A stretch of DNA of 11,323 nt from an uncultured Bryobacterales bacterium. GTDB lineage: Bacteria > Acidobacteriota > Terriglobia > Bryobacterales > UBA6623. Numbering within the stretch: the stretch's first letter is position 1; the number at the start of each line of letters is the position of its first letter. The notes beneath the pieces were generated by a model that worked only from the letters and a program-made list of their open reading frames with translations, made no database searches and had not been told where the DNA came from. The position numbers and the translations under genes were made by a program. The stretch spans positions 1 through 11,323 of the forward strand of contig CAMPKL010000058.1 in NCBI GenBank assembly GCA_946887065.1, given 5' to 3'. Positions 1-5,686 of the stretch are shown piece by piece.

Positions 1-1
1 G

Positions 2-1396
2 GATCCGAACACCTCTATTTTTACGACGGGGGGCTCGAAGGACGAGCAAGACATCTCGAACTGGCGCCACAAGGACGGCAGCGTTCCTCCGAAGGACGAC
101 ATGCTCAATGCTGCAGCCAAAGTCATGACCTTGAGCGGCGGCCCGGCTATCGTCTTCGCGGCCGATCGCTATTCCAACAATGGTGACGCCCAAATCGGCT
201 TCTGGTTCCTCCAGCAACAGATCAACCTAGCGTCCGACGGCACCTTTGGTCCCGCCATGCACCAGGATGGGGACCTGCTGGCGCTGGCCAACTTTAGCAA
301 TGGTGGCACCGTGGCGTCGGTAGAGGTCTACGAGTGGCTGGCCGGCGCTCCTGTCCTAATCAGCAACGCCGCGACCGCCGGCAAGTGCGATCCGGCGATG
401 ACGCACACGCTCGCATGCGTGATCACGAATGCGAGTACGACAGCCATTCCGACATCGTGGCCATTCAGCCCCAAGGCCGGCAGCGCAAATACCTACCCCC
501 AGCAAAGCTTTTTTGAAGGCGCGATTGACTTGGGTTCATTGTTCCCGGGCGGAATTCCGTGTTTCTCTAGCTTTTTGGTTGAGACACGCTCTTCGACTTC
601 GATCACCGCAACGCTGAAGGACTTCATCGGCGGAGGCTTTGAGTCCTGCGGCATTTCCGTCACGAAGAATTGCACGGGCGCCGTACTCCAGCCCGATGGG
701 CAATCGGTTAAGTTCTCCTTTGGCGGCGAGGTAACGAACGATGGCTCAGGTACCGTTTACGACGTGATCGTGCGCGATTCAGCCCTTCCCGGAGAGGATA
801 TCGTCGTGGCCGCATCTCTTGCCGGAGGTCTCTCAGCTCCCTGGAGCGCCGAGAAGATAGTCAACGGATTGAGTCTCCCGAACACTGCAACAGCCTACGC
901 GGCGGGCAGTCCCGGCGGCGACCAGGACATCGAATCGGAAGACGTAACACAGCTCTGCGAGGCACAGGCCGAGGGCCTAATTAGCATTTCCAAGATGTGC
1001 GACCCGGGAACAAGCCTCGTCCAGCAAGGCAGCGTTGTCGTTGTCCAAGTCGGCGTCTCGGGGCAGGTTTGTAACGAGGGCCCGGTTGCCCTCCAAAACA
1101 TAATCCTCGCCAACGACCCTACTGCAGACATTACTTTCACTTCGGTAACTCTTGCCCCGAAGGACGAAACTGGTAGTTGCGCCCCCTGGTCAGCTACCTA
1201 CACACCAACCGAGATCTCGGACGGAGACGGGAGCGGCCCTGGGCGCTACTTCTTCGACGATACAATCAAGGTGACCGCCGCGAAGACGGTGTTCGGTGAG
1301 TCGCTGCCAGGGGACGGGCTATGCTTGGACAACGCCGTCGCCTGCGATTTCGCTTCGTGCCCGATCTGCCCCGAAGGGTTCTGTCCCGTGCCCTAA
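2..1396 (+). CDS. Cys-containing surface/secreted protein with DUF11-like C-terminus, 5'-truncated
   Basis: The frame is open from base 2, so the first ATG (101) is internal: the 33 codons before it read as protein (IFTTGGSKDEQDIS, then NWRHKDGSVPPKDD) and continue smoothly. The visible part is 464 residues; the N-terminus lies outside the window. I recognise the conserved block 'ADRYSNNGDAQIGFWF' followed by 'DGDLLALANFSNGG', found in large bacterial secreted hypothetical proteins, and then two beta-sandwich stretches. The last (about residues 325-440 of the fragment, 'ISISKMCDPGTSLVQQG', 'VCNEGPVALQNIILAND') resembles DUF11-type surface repeats. About a dozen cysteines, several near the C-terminus (CDFASCPICPEGFC), suggest disulfides and an exported location. 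No enzymatic motif, sortase motif or membrane anchor is visible. It converges on the metalloprotease gene and ends 25 nt before a terminator stem. Function unknown; an adhesin or cell-envelope role is inference. Confidence 0.8.
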   Translation, partial: DPNTSIFTTGGSKDEQDISNWRHKDGSVPPKDDMLNAAAKVMTLSGGPAIVFAADRYSNNGDAQIGFWFLQQQINLASDGTFGPAMHQDGDLLALANFSNGGTVASVEVYEWLAGAPVLISNAATAGKCDPAMTHTLACVITNASTTAIPTSWPFSPKAGSANTYPQQSFFEGAIDLGSLFPGGIPCFSSFLVETRSSTSITATLKDFIGGGFESCGISVTKNCTGAVLQPDGQSVKFSFGGEVTNDGSGTVYDVIVRDSALPGEDIVVAASLAGGLSAPWSAEKIVNGLSLPNTATAYAAGSPGGDQDIESEDVTQLCEAQAEGLISISKMCDPGTSLVQQGSVVVVQVGVSGQVCNEGPVALQNIILANDPTADITFTSVTLAPKDETGSCAPWSATYTPTEISDGDGSGPGRYFFDDTIKVTAAKTVFGESLPGDGLCLDNAVACDFASCPICPEGFCPVP

Positions 1397-1421
1397 CGAG
1401 CTGATCGATTGATTCACTCTG

Positions 1422-1452
1422 AGCCGCCTCCCGGTTGGGGGGCGGCTTTCTT
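1422..1452 (+). terminator. Intrinsic terminator of the 2-1396 gene
   Basis: AGCCGCC (1422-1428) pairs perfectly with GGCGGCT (1441-1447). The stem extends inward through T-G, C-G, C-G and C-G pairs to a GGTT loop (1433-1436), giving an 11-bp GC-rich stem. On the plus strand it runs into TTTCTT, as in a rho-independent terminator. On the minus strand no U tract follows, so it would be a weaker stop for the metalloprotease transcript, although the hairpin lies just beyond that stop codon (1455-1457) and could still shield its 3' end. Confidence 0.85.
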
Positions 1453-1454
1453 GC

Positions 1455-4160
1455 CTACTTCTTCGCTCCTCCGCCCTTTCCGCTCCCGCTGCCCGGCCCG
1501 CCACTGGCGCCGCCAGAGTCCGAGCCTCCGCCACCTTTAGCAAGTTCCAGCATCACGGGCCCAGCTTCGCCGACGATTCCGTCGATCTCCACCGAAGCCG
1601 TCAGCCCGTGCCGGCCGGGTTGGACGCTATTGGATACGCTGAATTTCCAGACTGCCGATCCTCCGGCATTCGTCTTCGCTTGGCCCGCGCCGATAGTGGC
1701 GCCGTTTTCGCCCGTCAGGGTGAACCATACGTCAACTCCGGCAACCCCCGAACCGCCCTGTTGGACGGAAGCGGTTGCTGATATCACATCTTTCGGCCCA
1801 TACGTCGTCTGAGGGACCGTTAACGTCACCTCAACAGGGTTAGCCCGCGTGATGGCGACGGGAACCGTCGCTGATCCCGTCAAGCCGCTGCTTGTCGCTG
1901 TGACGCGCATCTCATAGTCGCCCGAAGCGGCGGTTGGAGCGATCACGGTTACTGTTGCGGAACGGGTCTGGCCGGGCTCGACACTTAAACTCGTCGGCGA
2001 AGACGACACGCTCCAAGCAACCGGCGCGCTGGCGAGGAGTGAGATCGACGAAGCTGCGCAAGATGACGGGCTGTCATTGTTGGTCACAAACACATTGAAG
2101 CTGGCCGTGGATCCTGGCGCCATCGAAAGGCTCGCTGGGCTTGCCGTGATCGTCGGAGCCGTCGGCACGCAGCCCATGATCTCGACGGTCGCGATATCCA
2201 TGCTTTGCAGAGAGCCGTGCTGAGCCCTGGCATTGACGCCGTACTGGCCAGAGCCGGCGTTACTGGGCACAGGCATAGTTAGAACGGCTGTCCGCGTCTG
2301 TCCGGGGGATACCGTGAGTATGGGATTGGAAAATGTCTGCCCCCACCCCGCAGGCTCGGTCGAGTCGAGTGAGAACACGGAGTCGCCGCACGCGTCCGAG
2401 TCCAAATTTTGCACAGACACCGAGAACGAGACGTTGCCGCCAGGTTCTACGAGGGCATTGTCCGGAGTCATGCTCAACATGGGAGCGGCGCTGCTGCACG
2501 GCGTTTCGCCATACGCGACAGTCAACTGCAGCCCTGCTGGTGTTGCGGAGTCTACTGTCAGCGTCAGGGGACCGTACGGATCTGTCCATGACAGTCCTGC
2601 GGCGAGCGCCGGATCCGTCCAAGTCGCGGTCTGCGGCGTGAAGTCAAGTGCGTGGGTCCCGTAACCGGTATTGGCATCCCAGTAGTGCAGTAGTAAGCCC
2701 GAGAACACTTGGTCGTCGAAGACAGTTGAAGTGATGGTTGCGTCATAGCCGATCGGTTGCCGGTACTCGGCCCACAGCCAGGAGTTCGAGGCTTCTTTCC
2801 GTAAAATCTTGAGCGCCTTGAGGCCCGGTGTTGGGTCTTCGTACGGCCGAAGCGTGAAGCTTCCCGATTGCTGTACGGCCTGCGCCGCCGACGCCCCCGT
2901 CAGCCACCCAAGTACATCTGCCTTATGTGGCGCGTTGTAGTGTCCCAGCCCCCAGGTGCCCATGGTGGAGAACCAGTCGTCGAACGCTTGCACGGTACCG
3001 ATCGCGCCGATCGGCCCCAGCGGCTCATTACCGAAGTCTCTCGTGCCCGAATGCGATAGGCCAAGAGTATGACCGGCCTCATGGGTGGCCAACTGGACGC
3101 CCTTTTTCCTAGGCAGCATCAGATCGGCACGCAAGTATGCTGTGGTGGCAAGGAAGTTGCCGTCAGGTGACGACGTCTGTCCGCAGGGACTCGAAGCGAA
3201 ACCCGCCCATCCACAGCCCATGTTCGGTGTTACGATGAACAGCCGTTGTACGGCAAGGAAGTCGATATCGTCGGCCGCCGCCGTAATGGCATCCTGTCTG
3301 AGCTGGGTCAACTGGGAGCAAGAATAGCTCCCATTCAGCGTATACGGCCCATACGCCTGGCCGCTCAACCAAGCCTGCCCGTAGGACGCCTCCCTTAAGT
3401 ACCCGTCCAACGAAGGGTCGCTCGGACCGAAAAACGACTCTTGCATCTCTGTGACGCCGAACCCAAGCGTGGTTTCGGGAAACCTGACCAAAAGCACCGC
3501 GGACCTTTGCTCCCCGATGGTCGAGCAGGAGCCTCCCGTCTCCGCTGACAGCCCTTCCATCGCAAGGTCGGCGAGGGGGAGCACTTCCACAGAATCCGCA
3601 GCGACGATTCCGCCCAGGCGAATACCAGTCACAGACGCGTAGCCGCCCCCATGCAGTTCGGGCCGAAATCCGCCTGTGCTGACTTCGATAGGACCTTCAG
3701 CCGTGTGCAAAAAGCCAACGGTTCGTGCAGACAGCTTCTCATCATCGGCGACAAAGACCTCCAACTGGCCGCTCCACGTACCGGAAGTCTCGATCTGATC
3801 GGCGGAGCCCGGATGTCTTCGCAGCAGCGCCTCCCGCTCAGACTCCGGCAATGCAGCTGATTTCGCTGCGCCGGGGTCTTCACGCAATAGCTGCTCGAAG
3901 GCCTTCGCCCGCCGTTCAAGCAGTTGCTGAGTCTGCCCAGCCTGCTGAGACGCGCCTGGACGTCTCAGCCGGATCCCGCGAGGACTGGCTCCCGAGTCAT
4001 TCCCGGATCGGAGTTGCTCATTCAGGACGAGTATTCCTTCAAGACCGCTGTCCGGTTGCGCCTGCAGAAAAATGACGAACGAAAATAACAGCGTTAGCAG
4101 CCGCACTGCCAGAAACACTCGGCAGTTGTGTGCGCCGGAGGCCATCGGGGGGAAAGCCAT
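1455..4160 (-). CDS. Secreted M11 (gametolysin)-like zinc metalloprotease with tandem beta-sandwich domains
   Basis: 901 residues. A signal peptide is visible (hydrophobic residues 16-33, likely cleaved after LQA34), then a pro-like region (about 35-210) that includes a charged, helical segment at 70-120. The catalytic domain (about 215-420) contains the metzincin zinc motif HEAGHTLGLSH: His360, Glu361, His364 and His370, with the Met-turn at FSTMG (Met400) and GHYNAPHKADVLGW after it, an arrangement typical of gametolysin-like M11 peptidases. Two homologous NEW3-like domains follow (556-663 and 665-771), then a Big/MG2-like Ig domain (about 775-874) and a Gly/Ser-rich tail ending in KK. It should hydrolyse extracellular or cell-wall proteins. 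The start is fixed by GGAGGT 6 nt upstream. It converges on the gene at 2-1396. Metalloprotease assignment is firm; the exact family and substrate are less so. Confidence 0.88.
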   Translation of the reverse strand: MAFPPMASGAHNCRVFLAVRLLTLLFSFVIFLQAQPDSGLEGILVLNEQLRSGNDSGASPRGIRLRRPGASQQAGQTQQLLERRAKAFEQLLREDPGAAKSAALPESEREALLRRHPGSADQIETSGTWSGQLEVFVADDEKLSARTVGFLHTAEGPIEVSTGGFRPELHGGGYASVTGIRLGGIVAADSVEVLPLADLAMEGLSAETGGSCSTIGEQRSAVLLVRFPETTLGFGVTEMQESFFGPSDPSLDGYLREASYGQAWLSGQAYGPYTLNGSYSCSQLTQLRQDAITAAADDIDFLAVQRLFIVTPNMGCGWAGFASSPCGQTSSPDGNFLATTAYLRADLMLPRKKGVQLATHEAGHTLGLSHSGTRDFGNEPLGPIGAIGTVQAFDDWFSTMGTWGLGHYNAPHKADVLGWLTGASAAQAVQQSGSFTLRPYEDPTPGLKALKILRKEASNSWLWAEYRQPIGYDATITSTVFDDQVFSGLLLHYWDANTGYGTHALDFTPQTATWTDPALAAGLSWTDPYGPLTLTVDSATPAGLQLTVAYGETPCSSAAPMLSMTPDNALVEPGGNVSFSVSVQNLDSDACGDSVFSLDSTEPAGWGQTFSNPILTVSPGQTRTAVLTMPVPSNAGSGQYGVNARAQHGSLQSMDIATVEIMGCVPTAPTITASPASLSMAPGSTASFNVFVTNNDSPSSCAASSISLLASAPVAWSVSSSPTSLSVEPGQTRSATVTVIAPTAASGDYEMRVTATSSGLTGSATVPVAITRANPVEVTLTVPQTTYGPKDVISATASVQQGGSGVAGVDVWFTLTGENGATIGAGQAKTNAGGSAVWKFSVSNSVQPGRHGLTASVEIDGIVGEAGPVMLELAKGGGGSDSGGASGGPGSGSGKGGGAKK
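1848..2495 (-). repeat. Tandem NEW3-like domain duplication inside the metalloprotease
   Basis: Residues about 556-663 and 665-771 of the protease align with each other. Both open with an 'AP-x-(L/I)-(S/T)' strand, have 'PGG/PGS…(S/A)SF' followed by '(Q/T)N-x-DS', a central cysteine (Cys591, Cys701), 'VSPGQTRTA' versus 'VEPGQTRSA', and end 'SGQYGV' versus 'SGDYEM'. Each copy is also preceded by a cysteine (Cys555, Cys664), so the same Cys-Cys spacing (about 36-37 residues) recurs and may form one disulfide per domain. The DNA copies have diverged, so this is a protein-level duplication rather than a recent DNA repeat. Confidence 0.75.
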
Positions 4161-4166
4161 GAATAC

Positions 4167-4210
4167 ACCTCCGAGGCGAATGGGTGCTCTGACGCACGAG
4201 CATTCGCCTC
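4167..4210 (-). promoter_or_regulatory. Leader hairpin abutting the Shine-Dalgarno of the metalloprotease gene
   Basis: GAGGCGAATG (4173-4182) and CATTCGCCTC (4201-4210) are a perfect 10-bp inverted repeat. Inside it, GTGC (4184-4187) can pair with GCAC (4194-4197) around a 6-nt loop. On the minus strand the 3' arm is followed at once, with no gap, by the Shine-Dalgarno GGAGGT (plus-strand ACCTCC, 4167-4172), 6 nt before the ATG. As RNA this could stack against or occlude the ribosome site; as DNA it could be an operator for a dimeric regulator. Which applies is not decidable here. Confidence 0.6.
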
Positions 4211-4386
4211 CACCTCTAGAGATGCAACCTTTGGTCTATCCCCTCCATTCGGGATACACACTACTTTCCTGGCCTCGCCATCCTCCCTCCTATGTAGGAC
4301 TGTCCTTACGACCCGAACCCAATCAACACGCCGGACTCGGCCCATATTTCGTGCTCCGTTGAGTAGCGAAATGCCTCTACGCAGTT
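4211..4386. promoter_or_regulatory. Divergent intergenic region with small palindromes
   Basis: This stretch separates the leftward metalloprotease and rightward greA and holds no credible gene. It contains TCCTATGTAGGA (4288-4299, imperfect palindrome with 5-bp arms TCCTA/TAGGA) overlapping AGGACTGTCCT (4296-4306, perfect 5-bp arms around one T). These are possible operator half-sites for the metalloprotease promoter. On the minus strand TAGACC, TAGAGG and TATCCC are only weak -10 candidates, so I do not assign a promoter for that gene. Confidence 0.3.
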
Positions 4387-4387
4387 G

Positions 4388-4393
4388 TATAAT
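4388..4393 (+). promoter_or_regulatory. -10 box of the greA operon
   Basis: TATAAT, a perfect sigma-70-type -10 hexamer in an otherwise GC-rich region. No good -35 sits 17 bp upstream; TTGAGT (4359-4364) is 23 bp away, and TAGCGA (4364-4369, 18-bp spacer) matches at only three positions. The predicted transcription start (about 4400-4402) falls immediately before the hairpin at 4403-4428. Confidence 0.6.
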
Positions 4394-4402
4394 AAGCACT
4401 TG

Positions 4403-4428
4403 GACGCCGGTCCCGACGGACCGGCGTC
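4403..4428 (+). promoter_or_regulatory. Perfect 11-bp hairpin at the predicted 5' end of the greA operon mRNA
   Basis: GACGCCGGTCC (4403-4413), loop CGAC, GGACCGGCGTC (4418-4428): an 11-bp perfect stem with a 4-nt loop. It is not followed by a T tract, so it is not a terminator. It begins about 10 nt after the TATAAT box, so the transcript would start with this structure, 13 nt before the greA Shine-Dalgarno (4442-4449). Plausible roles are 5'-end protection of the mRNA or an operator at the promoter. Confidence 0.6.
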
Positions 4429-4455
4429 TCTGCGTTCCCTCAGAGGAAGTGCGTC

Positions 4456-4926
4456 ATGGTTCCTGACTTCATCGTCCAAATCGAAGAAAAGGTCAAGAAG
4501 CTCGAGTACGAGCTCAAGAACGAACTGCCCAAAGAAATTCAGCGCGCCCGTGAACTCGGCGACCTCAGCGAAAACGCCGAGTACGCCGCAGCCAAAGAAC
4601 GTCAGGATCTCGTTTCGGCACAAATCGCGACCTACAAGAAGCGCCTGGCTGAACTGCGCATGGTCGACTTCACCAAGATCAGCCACGACTCCATAGGCCT
4701 GGGATCCACCGTGCGCGCCGTCGAGGTCGACACCGACAAAGAGGTCGAATACGAGTTAGTCGCCTCCGAAGAAGCGGACGTCCCCAACGGCAAAATTTCC
4801 ACGACTTCGCCCATCGGCCGCGCCTTCATGACCAAAGCCACCGGCGACGTCGTCGAGGTCCAAACTCCGGGCGGCCGCAAGGAATTTGAGATTGTCAGCT
4901 TTACAACCATCCACGATAAGATTTGA
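4456..4926 (+). CDS. greA: Transcription elongation factor GreA
   Basis: 156 residues, close to the usual length of about 158. GreA binds in the RNA polymerase secondary channel and stimulates cleavage of the 3' RNA end in backtracked complexes. Residues 1-72 form the N-terminal coiled coil, with the tip motif GDLSENAEY (35-43) supplying the acidic Asp36 and Glu39 that hold the catalytic metal. The C-terminal FKBP-like domain (about 80-156) shows the conserved SPIGRAF (118-124) and the 'GDVVEVQTPGG' strand. The start at 4456 is supported by AGAGGAAG at 4442-4449, 6 nt upstream. It is first in a run with the phosphatidyltransferase (21-nt gap) and RNase J. GreB is less likely, since the SPIGRA and tip motifs match GreA. 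Confidence 0.96.
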   Translation: MVPDFIVQIEEKVKKLEYELKNELPKEIQRARELGDLSENAEYAAAKERQDLVSAQIATYKKRLAELRMVDFTKISHDSIGLGSTVRAVEVDTDKEVEYELVASEEADVPNGKISTTSPIGRAFMTKATGDVVEVQTPGGRKEFEIVSFTTIHDKI

Positions 4927-4947
4927 GTAGCGGGAAGCGAATCGACA

Positions 4948-5616
4948 ATGACCTTTACGGGAACGATCGGAGCTGTCTGCACTCGAATCCTCAACGGCTT
5001 AGTCCGTGCCCTCGTCTTTACCCGCATCCATCCCAACGTCTTCACCTGCGTCGGCTTGGCCATTAATGCCGTCGGCGCTTGGATGCTGTCTAGGGGCGAG
5101 TTCTTTCAAGCAGGCTTGGTCGTGCTGCTCGCTGCCGTTTTCGACCTAGTCGACGGTCCGATCGCCCGCAGCAGCGGACGCGTCACCCGGTTCGGCGGGT
5201 TCCTTGATTCCGTCATTGATCGTTACTCCGACCTCATCCTGCTCGTCGGGATGTTGGTTTACTACGCCAGCGTCAACCGCTTCGGCTACATCGTGCTGAC
5301 CGCTGTCGCCATGACCGGTTCCGTGATGGTCAGCTACGTCCGGGCCCGCTCCGAGAACGAAATCCCCAAGTGCAAGGTCGGCTTCCTCGAACGGCCCGAG
5401 AGAATCGTCCTGCTCATCATCGGTACGCTCTTCAACCGGATGACCGCTGTCCTCTGGGTGATCGCCGTGCTGTCCAACCTCACCGTCGTTCACCGTATCG
5501 TTCACACCTGGAAGGAAACCACCCGCATCGGTCAGTCCCCGGCTGAGGCGCCTGCCGCGAAAGGCGCCAAGGCCAAGTCCGGCGGCGAGATCCGCCAGGG
5601 CGTCCGCTCCGCATAA
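4948..5616 (+). CDS. CDP-alcohol phosphatidyltransferase, phosphatidylinositol-phosphate synthase-like
   Basis: 222-residue membrane enzyme that transfers a phosphatidyl group from CDP-diacylglycerol to an alcohol. The full family signature D-x2-D-G-x2-A-R-x8-G-x3-D-x3-D is present: Asp66, Asp69, Gly70, Ala73, Arg74, Gly83, Asp87 and Asp91, so it should be active with two divalent metals. Hydrophobic segments flank it (about 30-47, 54-66, 97-107, 112-130, 152-161 and 166-180), consistent with about six membrane helices. 'SYVRARSE' (129-136) followed by 'GFLERPERIVLL' (145-156) resembles the 'RAR(A)E…ERPER' stretch of actinobacterial PIP synthases and archaeal AIP synthases more than typical PgsA, so inositol phosphate is a possible acceptor; glycerol-3-phosphate is the alternative. 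The C-terminus (about 195-222) is Ala/Lys/Gly-rich and cytosolic. Only a weak Shine-Dalgarno (GGGAAG, 4932-4937) precedes the ATG; coupling to greA is likely. Confidence 0.9.
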   Translation: MTFTGTIGAVCTRILNGLVRALVFTRIHPNVFTCVGLAINAVGAWMLSRGEFFQAGLVVLLAAVFDLVDGPIARSSGRVTRFGGFLDSVIDRYSDLILLVGMLVYYASVNRFGYIVLTAVAMTGSVMVSYVRARSENEIPKCKVGFLERPERIVLLIIGTLFNRMTAVLWVIAVLSNLTVVHRIVHTWKETTRIGQSPAEAPAAKGAKAKSGGEIRQGVRSA

Positions 5617-5670
5617 GCGTGCCCTAGCCGGGTTTGGCCGTAAGGTACCCTGTAGGTCTCACACGCTTTC

Positions 5671-5686
5671 GGAGGACCCTTCCCTG
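5671..5686 (+). promoter_or_regulatory. Shine-Dalgarno and CTG start codon of RNase J
   Basis: GGAGGA (5671-5676) is followed after 7 nt by CTG (5684-5686), in frame with RNase J. No ATG, GTG or TTG lies in this frame between 5612 and the internal ATG at 5738, which has no Shine-Dalgarno and would remove the conserved N-terminal strand LEIIPLGGLGEFG. Confidence 0.75.

Noticed and set aside
1435..1812. Plus-strand Pro-rich open frame
   Set aside because: It is the complement of the Gly/Ser-rich tail of the metalloprotease, which explains the proline run.
2233..2664. Plus-strand open frame of 143 codons within the metalloprotease
   Set aside because: Antisense to the tandem NEW3-like domains, whose protein-level duplication shows that the minus frame is the coding one.
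4403..4428. Reading the hairpin as a terminator
   Set aside because: No T tract follows, and it lies between a -10 box and the greA ribosome site.
4072..4466. Short plus- and minus-strand open frames across the metalloprotease-greA intergenic region
   Set aside because: They overlap known genes or the promoter, have Arg/Ser/Pro-rich low-quality translations, and lack ribosome sites.
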